Origin: an uncultured Clostridia bacterium
Lineage (GTDB): Bacteria; Bacillota; Clostridia; Oscillospirales; Ruminococcaceae
Reading direction: 5' to 3'
NCBI GenBank assembly: GCA_947624155.1
Contig: CANQJB010000006.1
Span: forward strand, 1 to 53,524
Length of the DNA: 53,524 nucleotides
The notes below the pieces were generated by a model. The model was not told where the DNA came from. It made no database searches and saw nothing but the letters and a program-made list of their open reading frames with translations. This document shows positions 40,458 to 49,706 of the stretch, in pieces (the stretch's first letter is position 1; each line of letters opens with the position of its first letter). The position numbers were made by a program, and so were the translations under genes.

Positions 40458-41629
40458 AACATCCGATAAAGCCTTTCCATCGCCTCGGTGGTCTTTTCAT
40501 GTGTCGAGAAAGATGTCAGTCTGAAATAGCCCGCGCCGTTTTTGCCGAAGCCCTCGCCTGGGGTGCCGACAACGTTAGCTTCGTTTAAGAGGCGGTCGAA
40601 AAATTCCCACGAGCCCATTCCGCCGGGGCATTTCAGCCAGATATAAGGCGAGTTTTTTCCGCCGAAGTATTTGATATTGCAGCGATCGAGGCCGGACATC
40701 AATATCGCGGCGTTCTGCTGATAATAGGCAATATTTTCGCGGATCTGCTTTTGACCCTCGGGGGTGAAAACCGCCTCTGCCGCGCGCTGAACGACATAAG
40801 CCACGCCGTTAAACTTTGTGGTCTGGCGGCGGAGCCACATCGCGTTGAGGTCGCCGTCGGCCTTTAATGTCTTCGGAACGATTGTGTAGCCGCAGCGGGT
40901 GCCGGTGAAGCCGGCGGTCTTTGAAAGCGAGCAGAACTCGATCACGCACTCGCGCGCGCCCTCGATCTCGTAGGCGGAATGGGGAACGTCGGGGTCGGTG
41001 ATGAACGCCTCATAAGCCGCGTCGAGAAGGATCAGAGCGTTGTTTTCTTTAGCGTAATCTATCCACTCCCTGAGCTGAGCGCGGGTATATGCCGCGCCGG
41101 TAGGGTTATTCGGCGTACAGAGATAAATTAGGTCGGCGCGGACGGAGCGGTCGGGCATCGGCAAAAAGCCGTTCGACTCGTTTGCGTCGGCATAGATTAT
41201 TCTCCGCCCGGCCATCACGTTGGTGTCGACATAGACCGGATAGACCGGGTCGGTGACGAGAACGGTGTTGTCGGAATCGAAGAGATCCAAAATATTTCCG
41301 AGATCGCTTTTAGCGCCGTCAGAGACAAAAATCTCCCAGTAATCGAGATCGACGCCGAAGCCGGAGTAATAATTCTTAATTGCATTTATCAGAAAATCAT
41401 AGCCGTTGTCGTCGACATATCCGCGGAAGGTCTCTTTTTTCCCCATTTCGTCGGCGGCCCTTTTCATCGCCTCAACGACGGCGGGCGCGAGCGGCAGAGT
41501 CACGTCGCCGATACCCATTTTAATGATGTCGGCGTCGGGGTGCAAAGAGGTGTATTCGCGCAGGCGGTGGGCAATATCAATAAACAGATAGTTCTTTTTC
41601 AGGTTGGAATAATTTGAATTGAGTTTCAT
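40448..41629 (-). CDS. dapL: LL-diaminopimelate aminotransferase
   Basis: 393 residues. It is a PLP enzyme that makes LL-diaminopimelate in one step from tetrahydrodipicolinate, replacing DapD/C/E. Visible are the N-terminal NYSNLKKNYLFIDIAHRL, KMGIGDVTLPLAPAV, VSDGAKSDLGNILDLF, YLCTPNNPTGAAY and the PLP lysine in EFCSLSKTAGFTGTRCGYTI. It is the last gene of the L-box-controlled operon, 13 bp after dapF. Confidence 0.95.
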   Translation of the reverse strand: MKLNSNYSNLKKNYLFIDIAHRLREYTSLHPDADIIKMGIGDVTLPLAPAVVEAMKRAADEMGKKETFRGYVDDNGYDFLINAIKNYYSGFGVDLDYWEIFVSDGAKSDLGNILDLFDSDNTVLVTDPVYPVYVDTNVMAGRRIIYADANESNGFLPMPDRSVRADLIYLCTPNNPTGAAYTRAQLREWIDYAKENNALILLDAAYEAFITDPDVPHSAYEIEGARECVIEFCSLSKTAGFTGTRCGYTIVPKTLKADGDLNAMWLRRQTTKFNGVAYVVQRAAEAVFTPEGQKQIRENIAYYQQNAAILMSGLDRCNIKYFGGKNSPYIWLKCPGGMGSWEFFDRLLNEANVVGTPGEGFGKNGAGYFRLTSFSTHEKTTEAMERLYRMLKG

Positions 41630-41642
41630 TCTGATCGCCTTT

Positions 41643-42479
41643 CTAAAGTTTTATTTCGCCCTCAAAGGCGGTTTCGGCCGGGCCGGTCATTTCGATGCTG
41701 AAATCACCGCGGCAGATTATTTTAAGGTCTCCGCCGCGCAGCATCACCGTTATTTCCTCACCGGCGGGGCAGATACCGTTTTTGACAGCAGCCGCAGCGA
41801 CCGCGCAGGCGCCGGTCCCGCAGGCCATCGTTTCGCCGCTGCCGCGCTCCCAGACTCTCATTCTGAGCTCTCTTTCGCCGACGATGTTGACAAACTCGGT
41901 GTTTACCCTGTCGGGGAAGAGAGAGTTAAATTCAAACTCGGGGCCGATTTTTTCGAGCGGCAGGCTGTCGACAGAGGTTTCGGTGAAGACGACGCAATGA
42001 GGGTTCCCCATTGAAACGGCGGTTGCGCGCCAGTCTTCGCCGGCAACCGTTATTTTCTCGTTTATCATCTCATTTTCAGAGACGACCGGCACCGCCTCGG
42101 GGCGAAAATCGGCTCTGCCCATGTCTACGGTGACATAATCGACCTCGCCGCCGCTGACATGGAGCCTCAGCGTCTTGATTCCGGCGAGGGTCTCAAGCGT
42201 GACTGCCGTCTTCGAGGTCAGGCCCTTGTCATAGACAAATTTTCCGACGCACCTTGCGCCGTTGCCGCACATCTTCCCCTCGCTGCCGTCGGCGTTGAAC
42301 ATTCTCATTCTGAAATCAGCCTTTTCTGACGGGCAGATCAGGATTATTCCGTCGCCGCCGATCGAGCGCCGCCGGTCCGAAAGCCGGACTGCGAGCTCTT
42401 CAGGGTTGTCGATATGCTCCTCAAAGCAGTTTATATAGACATAGTCGTTGGCTATGCCGTGCATTTTAGTGAATTTCAT
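41643..42479 (-). CDS. dapF: Diaminopimelate epimerase
   Basis: 278 residues. It converts LL- to meso-diaminopimelate for peptidoglycan and lysine. The two catalytic cysteines lie in KMCGNGARCVGKF and ETMACGTGACAVAAA. The start MKFTKMHGIANDYVYINCFE is typical. It lies between lysA (2 bp upstream) and dapL. Confidence 0.96.
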   Translation of the reverse strand: MKFTKMHGIANDYVYINCFEEHIDNPEELAVRLSDRRRSIGGDGIILICPSEKADFRMRMFNADGSEGKMCGNGARCVGKFVYDKGLTSKTAVTLETLAGIKTLRLHVSGGEVDYVTVDMGRADFRPEAVPVVSENEMINEKITVAGEDWRATAVSMGNPHCVVFTETSVDSLPLEKIGPEFEFNSLFPDRVNTEFVNIVGERELRMRVWERGSGETMACGTGACAVAAAAVKNGICPAGEEITVMLRGGDLKIICRGDFSIEMTGPAETAFEGEIKL

Positions 42480-42481
42480 CT

Positions 42482-43786
42482 TTACTCCAGAATAATGTCG
42501 TTAGATATCAGGTCATCAAAGCTCTCGCGCCTGACCGCGACTCTGTCTTCTCCGCCGCTTATCATCACTATCGGCGGGCGGGGAACGCGGTTATAGTTTG
42601 AGGCCATCGAATAGTTGTAAGCTCCAGTGGTCAGAACGGCGACGATGTCTCCCCGAGCGATGTCGGCGGGGAAACGGACTCCCGGCTGAATTATGTCGCC
42701 CGATTCGCAGCAGCGCCCGACGAGGTCGGCAGTCAGAGCCGGTTCGCGGTCGGCCTTATTTGCGGTCAGAACGGTATATTTCGAGCCGTAGAGGGCATAG
42801 CGCGGATTGTCGGTCATTCCGCCGTCGACCGAGACATAGTTTTTGTAGCCGGTGATCTTTTTAACCGCGCCGACCGAATAGAGGGTGATACCGGCGTCGG
42901 CGACGATGCTTCTGCCCGGCTCGAGCCGCAGAGCGGGAACGCCGATCCCGAGTTCGTTTGATCTTTCGGCGACAAAGCCGCAGACCTGCCGAATATTCGC
43001 GGGAATATCGAGCTCGCCCTGACCCTGATAATATTTTACTCCGTAACCTCCCCCGAGGTCAAGGATTTTTACAGAAAAATTCAGAATTTTTTTAATTTCG
43101 GCGATAAATTCGAGCATCACCGCCGCAGATCTGACAAAAACGTCGGAGTCGAAGACCATTGAGCCCACATGGCAGTGTATGCCCTCGAGGCGAAGATTAG
43201 GCTTTGAGAGCGCGATTCCGACCGCCTCGATCGCCTGACCGGTCTCGATCGCGATTCCGAACTTTGAATCGACCTTGCCGGTCGCGACTTCGTCATAGGT
43301 GTGAGGGTCGATGCCGGGGGTCACGCGGAGAAGAATTTTCTGGGTGATCCCCTTCTCGCCTGCGATTCGGTCGAGGGCTTCGAGCTCGTCGAGGCCGTCG
43401 CAGACGAAATAGCCCACTCCGCAGTCAATCGCAAATTCGATGTCGCCGTCGGTCTTGTTGTTGCCCTGAAAATAGGCGTTTTCCATCGGAAAACCGGCCT
43501 TCTTTGCGGTATATATCTCCCCGGGGGAGACAAGATCGGCGCCGAGACCCTCCTCGGAAATTATCTTATATATTCCTGCAAAGCAGCAGGCCTTTGAGGC
43601 GTAGATCGCCATGCTGCCGGGGGCGGCGGCCTCGCTAAGAGCGTCGCGGTATTCGCGGCATCTGCGCCGAATCAGCTCCTCGTCCATCAGATAGAGCGGG
43701 GTGCCGTGCTTTTTGGCGAGGGAGACGGTGTCGGCGCCGGCGAAGAAGAGCCTGCCGTTTTTGACTTCCAGGTTGTCGTAAAGCAT
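42482..43786 (-). CDS. lysA: Diaminopimelate decarboxylase
   Basis: 434 residues. It makes L-lysine from meso-diaminopimelate using PLP. Visible are the PLP lysine in IYASKACCFAGIYKII, HCHVGSM, LDLGGGYGVKY, LEPGRSIVADAG and the active-site CESGDII. It lies 10 bp after dapA and overlaps nothing; the operon order is dapA-lysA-dapF-dapL. Confidence 0.96.
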   Translation of the reverse strand: MLYDNLEVKNGRLFFAGADTVSLAKKHGTPLYLMDEELIRRRCREYRDALSEAAAPGSMAIYASKACCFAGIYKIISEEGLGADLVSPGEIYTAKKAGFPMENAYFQGNNKTDGDIEFAIDCGVGYFVCDGLDELEALDRIAGEKGITQKILLRVTPGIDPHTYDEVATGKVDSKFGIAIETGQAIEAVGIALSKPNLRLEGIHCHVGSMVFDSDVFVRSAAVMLEFIAEIKKILNFSVKILDLGGGYGVKYYQGQGELDIPANIRQVCGFVAERSNELGIGVPALRLEPGRSIVADAGITLYSVGAVKKITGYKNYVSVDGGMTDNPRYALYGSKYTVLTANKADREPALTADLVGRCCESGDIIQPGVRFPADIARGDIVAVLTTGAYNYSMASNYNRVPRPPIVMISGGEDRVAVRRESFDDLISNDIILE

Positions 43787-43796
43787 TATTATCCTC

Positions 43797-44681
43797 CTAG
43801 ATCAGCTTCTGCTCGCGCATCAATGCAAAGAGAGTCTTCTGATGCTCCTGCTCGAGGCAGGTCAGCGGCAGCCTCAGCTCGTTTTCGCCGTATCCCATTG
43901 CAGACATCGCCGCCTTGACCGGTATCGGGTTGACCTCGGAAAACAGCGCGTTTATCAGCGGGAGAAGCCTGAGCTGAGCAGCCCTTGCCTCGGAATATCG
44001 TCCCTCGAGGCAGTCACGGCAGATCTTATCGGTCTCGGCGGGCATGAGGTTTGAGAGAACGGAAATTACTCCCTTTCCGCCTAGCGACATCACCGGCAGG
44101 ATCTGGTCGTCGTTGCCGCTGTAGATGTCGATGTCGTCGCCGCAGAGGGCCGCGATCTCGGCGATCTGAGAGATATTTCCGCTCGCCTCCTTGATTCCGG
44201 AGATGTTGGGGTGCTGCGAAAGGATCTTCGCGGTCTCGGGGAGAATGTTGCAGCCGGTGCGCGAGGGGACGTTATAAAGTATGACCGGCTTCGCGCTTAT
44301 GTCCGCAACGGCGGTAAAGCTCTCGATAAGGCCCTTTTGTGTCGCCTTGTTGTAATAGGGCGTGACCAGAAGAACGGCGTCCGCCCCGGCGTCGCAGGCG
44401 AATTTAGTCAGGTTGATCGCGTAGGCGGTGTCGTTTGAGCCGGTTCCGGCGATGATCGGAACTCTTCCTGCCGCGCGCTCGACACAGAAGCGGATCACCT
44501 CGCGGTGCTCCGAATCGGTCAGAGTCGAGCCCTCGCCGGTTGTTCCTGCGGCGACGATCGCGCTTATTCCCTCGGAGATCTGCCAGTCGATCAGGCGGCC
44601 GAAGGATTCGTAATCAACGCTGCCGTTTCTGAACGGGGTGATAATGGCTGTTGCCGCGCCGGTAAATACTGTGTTGTGCAT
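43797..44681 (-). CDS. dapA: 4-hydroxy-tetrahydrodipicolinate synthase
   Basis: 294 residues from the ATG 8 bases after AAAGGA; another ATG two codons upstream is too close to the ribosome site. The enzyme condenses pyruvate with aspartate semialdehyde. The Schiff-base Lys is in GIKEASGNISQI, the catalytic Tyr is in ILYNVPSRTGCN, and AGTGSNDT and TTGEGSTL are conserved. It is the first gene after the lysine riboswitch. No dapB is present in the window. Confidence 0.96.
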   Translation of the reverse strand: MHNTVFTGAATAIITPFRNGSVDYESFGRLIDWQISEGISAIVAAGTTGEGSTLTDSEHREVIRFCVERAAGRVPIIAGTGSNDTAYAINLTKFACDAGADAVLLVTPYYNKATQKGLIESFTAVADISAKPVILYNVPSRTGCNILPETAKILSQHPNISGIKEASGNISQIAEIAALCGDDIDIYSGNDDQILPVMSLGGKGVISVLSNLMPAETDKICRDCLEGRYSEARAAQLRLLPLINALFSEVNPIPVKAAMSAMGYGENELRLPLTCLEQEHQKTLFALMREQKLI

Positions 44682-44703
44682 AGTCATTTCCTTTCAAAAA
44701 GTC

Positions 44704-44735
44704 AAATAAAACGGAGGCTTAAAACGAGCCTCCGT
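44704..44735 (-). terminator. L-box expression-platform terminator
   Basis: ACGGAGGCT and AGCCTCCGT (44711-44735) form a stem followed by TTTTATT on the minus strand, directly before dapA. It probably forms when lysine is bound upstream. Confidence 0.85.
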
Positions 44736-44758
44736 GATTTTACATATCCGAAAATCGC

Positions 44759-44926
44759 GATAGCTCTCCGCGCGGAGTTTCGCGCGACAGCGAAGCGGAT
44801 ATTATTCCGCGCCGCCGGATCCCGAATCTGCCGGAAGACGGGTCCTCGGCAGCCGCCCCTTTCACAAAAGCCCGCCCCGACAGACGTTTTAGGCTTATGC
44901 TACTCTTGACGCGCTGCACCTCTATC
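44759..44926 (-). promoter_or_regulatory. Lysine riboswitch (L-box)
   Basis: The minus strand reads GATAGAGGTGC, TCAAGAGTAGC and, further on, GTGAAAGGGGCGGCTGCCGA, the core L-box signature. GATAG (44922-44926) pairs with CTATC (44759-44763) to close P1. A terminator and dapA follow. Known L-boxes shut off the operon when lysine is plentiful. Confidence 0.93.
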
Positions 44927-44936
44927 AATTTCGATT

Positions 44937-44965
44937 ACAATATCACAAATATTCGGTTTTGTCAA
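44937..44965 (-). promoter_or_regulatory. Promoter of the dapA operon
   Basis: TTGACA (44960-44965, minus strand), 17-bp spacer, TATTGT (44937-44942), directly upstream of the L-box. Confidence 0.8.
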
Positions 44966-44984
44966 TAGACCGACGCGATAAAAA

Positions 44985-45359
44985 CTAATCCTTTCCGAAC
45001 AAAAAGCTTGTGACAAACGCCAAAAGCACCGCCGGAAGAATGAAGCCGTAGAGCAAAAAGCCCTGAGCGGCGACCGTCATGGCCATCGCTACGCTCAGAA
45101 TAAACGAAATTGTCAGCCCGACGAAACCGACGGTATCGGCGGTCTCGGGCGCAGACCTTCTGAGCAGCTTAACCGTCAAAAACGGCGCCAAAAACCCGAT
45201 CGCGGTCAGCGGGAGAGAAATGACGGTCTGAACGATCAGATCAAGCCCTGCCGCAGGATTGTAGATAAAATACATTATCAGATTTTCGACAAAAAACACT
45301 ATGGCGCAGGCTATGAGCAAAAACCGGAATTTGACCAGAATTGCCGTGATCTTTTTCAT
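44985..45359 (-). CDS. Small membrane protein of unknown function
   Basis: 124 residues with four hydrophobic helices (FLLIACAIVFFVENLIMYFI, LIVQTVISLPLTAIGFLAPF, VGFVGLTISFILSVAMAMTV, GFLLYGFILPAVLLAFVTSF). It begins MKKITAILVKFR. No family is recognised. It lies between the GH10 gene and the dap operon on the same strand; co-expression with either is not shown. Confidence 0.6.
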   Translation of the reverse strand: MKKITAILVKFRFLLIACAIVFFVENLIMYFIYNPAAGLDLIVQTVISLPLTAIGFLAPFLTVKLLRRSAPETADTVGFVGLTISFILSVAMAMTVAAQGFLLYGFILPAVLLAFVTSFLFGKD

Positions 45360-45380
45360 AAATAATACCTTTTAACCGAC

Positions 45381-45404
45381 GCGCCCCTTTGGGGAAAGGG
45401 GCGC
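45381..45404. other. Perfect hairpin between GH10 and the small membrane gene
   Basis: GCGCCCCTTT and AAAGGGGCGC form a 10-bp stem with a GGGG loop. It sits downstream of the xylanase stop. The minus-strand tail lacks a clean T run, so it may be a weak terminator. Confidence 0.5.
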
Positions 45405-45457
45405 TGAATTACTTTATTATATTATCCGCTGTTTTCAGAGACAGCCGAAATCTGTTT

Positions 45458-46786
45458 TTACGGCCCGGTGTGGTAGAACGAAGTCTTCGCGACGCTCCAG
45501 AAATCGGGCTTTAAGGTATTGTCGCGGTCGACAAGCAGAGCGGCGTTTCTTCTGAGCTTCGGGGTGCTGTTGAGCCAGGAGTTCTCGTCGTCGGTTCCCC
45601 AGAAGAGGATTGCGTCGATAACGCCCTCGTCAGCAAAGTCGAGGAACATATCCATCAGCTCGTAATACTTGTCGGCCTGCTGCTTGAACTCTTCCTCGCT
45701 CCACTTATAGAAGCCGCCGTCGGCATTCGCGCCGACAAACATATTCATGTCGAGCTCGGTGATCTGAACGCGGAAGTTTCCGGCATATTCCGGGAAGCAC
45801 TCGTCATAAACCTCAGAGAGGCTGGCGATCTTCTCGATATTCTGGCGGAAGGTGTTGACGTTGCAGTCGACGCTGATGTGGGACTGGAAGCCGACGCCGT
45901 CGATTCTGACGCCCTTGCGGAGCATTCTCTCGACCATATCATACATCGCCTGGGTCTTAGAGTTCTGCCACTCCATATTGAAGTCGTTTATCATCAGAAC
46001 AAGGTCTTCGCCGCCGGCCTCGCGCGCGGCGTTGAAGGCGATCTCGACATAGTCGTCGCTGTAACCGTTTCCGTCGACGTCGCCGATTATCTCGGCCCAG
46101 TAGGAGTCGTCGGCAACGGTGCGGATTCCGCTGGCGTTAAGGACTTCGTTGCAGACGTCCCAATACTTGATGTCGTCCTTATATCTCGGAATGATCTCGT
46201 TGATGTAGGTGGTGACTCGCTCGATAAGCTGCTCGCGGGAAGCGAGGGTGCCGTTGTTATAGCAGTCCTGAAGCGAGGACTGGTCGTTCGGGTCGGCCTT
46301 GAACCACCACTGAGGCACCTGAGAATGCCAGACGATCGTGTGGCCGCGCATCTCGCTGCCGGCGGCCTTCGCAACCTTTACGAAGTTGTCGGCGTCGTCG
46401 AAGTTATAGGTGTCGGGCGCGGGGTTGCAGTGGTCTGATTTCATCTCGTTGCCGAGAACATAGATGTTGTAGTGCTTGAGGATACCCTGTGTAACAGGGT
46501 CTTCAAAATCAAGGATCTGGTTTGAGGTGAAGGCGACGCCGATCTTGACGATCCCCTCGAAATATTTATAGAGCGCGGGGACGTTGGGGTCGTTGACCAA
46601 AAGGGTGCGGTCGTTTTCCATTGATTCGAGCTCGTCGAGAGTGTACTTGAGGTCGGTGCTTGTAAGCTCGGCCTTAAAGTCGGGAAGCTCTTCGGATTCC
46701 GGCTCGGCCTCGGTTTTGCCGCAGGCGGCCAGATTAAAGAGCATCAGAATCGCAAGAAGAAGCGACAGCAGTTTCATTTTTTTCAT
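45458..46786 (-). CDS. GH10 endo-1,4-beta-xylanase lipoprotein
   Basis: 442 residues. The lipobox is LFNLAACG with Cys22, so the enzyme is probably tethered outside the cell membrane. The GH10 barrel has GHTIVWHSQVPQWW, the acid/base Glu214 in YWDVCNEVLN and the nucleophile Glu344 in VQITELDMNM; GFQSHISVD and LFWGTDDENSW are also conserved. It cleaves xylan. A palindrome upstream may be its operator. It is single-domain, without a binding module. Confidence 0.95.
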   Translation of the reverse strand: MKKMKLLSLLLAILMLFNLAACGKTEAEPESEELPDFKAELTSTDLKYTLDELESMENDRTLLVNDPNVPALYKYFEGIVKIGVAFTSNQILDFEDPVTQGILKHYNIYVLGNEMKSDHCNPAPDTYNFDDADNFVKVAKAAGSEMRGHTIVWHSQVPQWWFKADPNDQSSLQDCYNNGTLASREQLIERVTTYINEIIPRYKDDIKYWDVCNEVLNASGIRTVADDSYWAEIIGDVDGNGYSDDYVEIAFNAAREAGGEDLVLMINDFNMEWQNSKTQAMYDMVERMLRKGVRIDGVGFQSHISVDCNVNTFRQNIEKIASLSEVYDECFPEYAGNFRVQITELDMNMFVGANADGGFYKWSEEEFKQQADKYYELMDMFLDFADEGVIDAILFWGTDDENSWLNSTPKLRRNAALLVDRDNTLKPDFWSVAKTSFYHTGP

Positions 46787-46870
46787 ATCTGTTCCTCCAA
46801 TGTTAGAAAGTTATAGATATTTTATCATATCCGAGCAATTTTTTGAAGAGGAATATCAGACAATAAACTT

Positions 46871-46892
46871 TCAAACTGTTTGTGCAGTTTGA
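46871..46892 (-). promoter_or_regulatory. Candidate operator upstream of the xylanase
   Basis: TCAAACTG (46871-46878) and CAGTTTGA (46885-46892) form a perfect 8-bp inverted repeat with a 6-bp centre, 85 bp before the GH10 start. No regulator gene is next to it. Confidence 0.4.
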
Positions 46893-46966
46893 CAGACAGA
46901 GCGGTTAAAAATTCCTCACAGCGCCCTCTTTTTTTGTTAAAACAGACAAAACCGCTGATTTGTCTA

Positions 46967-46995
46967 TTTACAAGCGGGGAAACTTATTATATAAT
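46967..46995 (+). promoter_or_regulatory. ATP synthase operon promoter
   Basis: TTTACA (46967-46972), 17-bp spacer, TATAAT (46990-46995), about 30 bp before the atpI start. Confidence 0.85.
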
Positions 46996-47024
46996 AAGAG
47001 GTAAGTTTTTAGGGAGGCGGGAAT

Positions 47025-47471
47025 ATGGACGAAACAAAGCGCGCGGTGCGCGAATTTATGCTGAATATCGCGCTCGGCTTCGCGGTTTATATCCCCGTTG
47101 TCTGCGCGGGATTTCTGATCGCCGGAAGGTTCGGCCTAAATGTCCTTCTCGGCGCGGTCTACGGCTCGGCGGTCATGATTCTCTATTACTTTCTCTTCGC
47201 TCGGGCGACCGCAAAGGCCGCCGGCGAGGACAGCCCGGAGGCCGCTAAAAAGCGGATCCAGGCGGCTTACAGCCTCAGAATGTTTATGCTGGTGATACTG
47301 ATGGGTCTCGGGATATTCTTCTCGACCGACTACGCCCCGGCGGTAATCTTTCACTGGCTTCCGATAATTATTTCAATGATCGTCCCAAGAATATCCATCG
47401 CCGTCTGGCAGATCGTCAGAATGGCGAAGGGCGGCACCGAAAAGGAGAGTGATGAGCCTGATGGAAATTGA
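47025..47471 (+). CDS. atpI: ATP synthase subunit I
   Basis: 148 residues with four membrane helices (LNIALGFAVYIPVVCAGFLI, NVLLGAVYGSAVMILYYFLF, LRMFMLVILMGLGIFF, AVIFHWLPIIISMIVPRISI). Subunit I assists c-ring assembly. GGGAGG precedes the ATG. It overlaps atpB by 20 bases. Assignment rests on position and topology, since the family is poorly conserved. Confidence 0.8.
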   Translation: MDETKRAVREFMLNIALGFAVYIPVVCAGFLIAGRFGLNVLLGAVYGSAVMILYYFLFARATAKAAGEDSPEAAKKRIQAAYSLRMFMLVILMGLGIFFSTDYAPAVIFHWLPIIISMIVPRISIAVWQIVRMAKGGTEKESDEPDGN

Positions 47472-48207
47472 AGTAACGGGTGCGAAGATACTCTTTGAGC
47501 TTCCCTTCGGCATCACAATCACCGAAACTCAGGTCAATATGTGGATAGTGATGATCGCGATAGCCGCGGTCTGCATCTGGCTGACCCACGACTTAAAGGT
47601 CAGGCCGACCTCGAAGCGCCAGATCGTCGCGGAGTTTTTAGTCAAAACCGCGGAGAATTTCGTCACCGGTAATATGGGTCTCCGCTGGAAGTGGTTTGTG
47701 CCTTATATCGCGGCGCTTTTCTCGCTCGCGATGTTCTCGAGCCTGATCTCGCTTCTCGGAATGTTCGCCCCGACCGGCGACCTCAATACCACCCTCGGCT
47801 GGGCGATAATGACCTTTGTTCTGATAACTTTCTATAAGATTAAGACAAACGGGCCTTTCGGCTATGCAAAGAGCCTAACCGAGCCGATATTCATTATGAC
47901 GCCGATGAATATTCTCGGCGAGTTCGCGACTCCCGTCTCGATGGCTTTCCGTATGTTCGGAAACATCGCTTCGGGAACGGTCGTCTCGGCGCTGGTCTAT
48001 GCCGCGCTCGCGGCTCTGAACAACGCCGTATTCGGCTGGCTCCCCGGAATACTCGGAGAAATGGGAGAAAAGCTTCCGATACTCCAGCTCGGTCTTCCGG
48101 CAATCCTCTCGCTCTATTTTGACGTTTTCAGCGGCGTGTTGCAAGCGTTCATATTCTGTATGCTTACAATGCTCTATATCGCCTCCGCCGCTGAAACCGA
48201 CTCATAG
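47452..48207 (+). CDS. atpB: ATP synthase F0 subunit a
   Basis: 251 residues. The essential Arg of the ion channel is in SMAFRMFGNIASG. Other hallmarks are RQIVAEFLVKTAENFVTGN, EFATPVSMAF and LYFDVFSGVLQAFIFCMLTM. The ATG at 47452 lies 4 bases after AAGGAG within atpI. Together with the c ring it carries ions across the membrane. Confidence 0.95.
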   Translation: MSLMEIEVTGAKILFELPFGITITETQVNMWIVMIAIAAVCIWLTHDLKVRPTSKRQIVAEFLVKTAENFVTGNMGLRWKWFVPYIAALFSLAMFSSLISLLGMFAPTGDLNTTLGWAIMTFVLITFYKIKTNGPFGYAKSLTEPIFIMTPMNILGEFATPVSMAFRMFGNIASGTVVSALVYAALAALNNAVFGWLPGILGEMGEKLPILQLGLPAILSLYFDVFSGVLQAFIFCMLTMLYIASAAETDS

Positions 48208-48234
48208 AAAAAGCAAAACCACTCACTTATCTGA

Positions 48235-48579
<345 letters not shown>

Positions 48580-48600
48580 TCAAAGAAAGGCAGTTTTACT

Positions 48601-49116
48601 ATGATTACAATGGCGGGAACACTTGATTTTCTCTCCATAAACGTCTGGCATATCCTGATGGCGATAGGAAATCTTCTGATACTTGTCCTGATTCTCAAGA
48701 AATTCCTGTTCAAGCCGGTTCAGAATATCATCAAGCAGCGCGAAGAGGAGATCGGCAAGGCATATTCCGACGCAGGCGAAGCCCTCGAGGCCGCCAACGC
48801 CGAAAAGGAGCTTTATCTCAAAAAGCTCGACGACGCCAAAAGCGAGGCCGACAGCCTCATCAAAACCGCGAGCGACCGCGCAAAGGCGGAGTCGGCGGAG
48901 ATAATCTCTGACGCAAAGGCCGAGGCCGAGCGCCGCCGCAAAAACGCCGACGAGGATATTGAGCTTGCCAAAAAGAAGGCGGCAGACGAGATGCGCGACT
49001 CGATCTCCGAGATGGTCATTTCGCTGGCCGAAAAGGTCGTCGAAAAGGAGATCGACCCGAAGGCTCATCAGTCGCTGATCGACGAGGCGATCGACAGTCT
49101 CGGCGAGGATTCGTAA
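48601..49116 (+). CDS. atpF: ATP synthase F0 subunit b
   Basis: 171 residues. One N-terminal membrane helix (INVWHILMAIGNLLILVLIL) is followed by a long charged coiled coil (REEEIGKAYSDAGEALEAAN and so on) that forms the peripheral stalk. It lies 21 bp after atpE. An ATG three codons downstream is also possible. Confidence 0.93.
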   Translation: MITMAGTLDFLSINVWHILMAIGNLLILVLILKKFLFKPVQNIIKQREEEIGKAYSDAGEALEAANAEKELYLKKLDDAKSEADSLIKTASDRAKAESAEIISDAKAEAERRRKNADEDIELAKKKAADEMRDSISEMVISLAEKVVEKEIDPKAHQSLIDEAIDSLGEDS

Positions 49117-49143
49117 CGTCCATTTAGGAAAGGGGTGCCGGAA

Positions 49144-49683
49144 TTGGCAAAGGACTTTTCCCGCGAATACGGAACCGCCGTCTATCAGCTCGCGGTCGAG
49201 GAAAACTGCTCGAAGCAGGTGTTTGACGACTTTATAAGCGTCGCGGAGGTATTCCGCCGCAACCCCGGCTTCAAAAGGCTTCTTTCAAACCCGCGTCTGA
49301 GCGCCGGCGAGCGCGCCGAAACGGTCGGCAGAGTCTTTGAGGGCAGGATCAACGTAAACCTTCTTAATGCGCTCAAAATTCTGGCCGAAAAGCGCCGCTG
49401 CGACACCGTTGAAAAATGCTGCGAGGTTTATAAGCGCCTCTACTGCGAGGACAACGGGATATTGCAGGCAGTCGCTTCGTCGGCGGTTGAGCTGAGCGAG
49501 GAGCAGAAACAGCGCCTTGTCGAAAAGCTTAAGGCGTCGACCAAAAAGGAGATACTCCTCGAATGCCGGGTCGACCCTTCCTGCATCGGCGGAATACGGC
49601 TCGAATACGGCGGAAAAAGATATGACGCGAGCGTTCGCGGAAGGCTTTCGGAGCTCGGGCGCGCCGTCAGAAATTCGGACTGA
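49144..49683 (+). CDS. atpH: ATP synthase F1 subunit delta
   Basis: 179 residues from TTG (AKDFSREYGTAVYQLAVEEN), about 9 bases after AAAGGGG; a GTG at 49135 is in frame but too near that site. The block FEGRINVNLLNALKILAEKR and the end DPSCIGGIRLEYGGKRYDAS are typical. It links the F1 head to the b stalk. Confidence 0.9.
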   Translation: MAKDFSREYGTAVYQLAVEENCSKQVFDDFISVAEVFRRNPGFKRLLSNPRLSAGERAETVGRVFEGRINVNLLNALKILAEKRRCDTVEKCCEVYKRLYCEDNGILQAVASSAVELSEEQKQRLVEKLKASTKKEILLECRVDPSCIGGIRLEYGGKRYDASVRGRLSELGRAVRNSD

Positions 49684-49706
49684 TATTTATTTAATGGAGA
49701 AAATCT

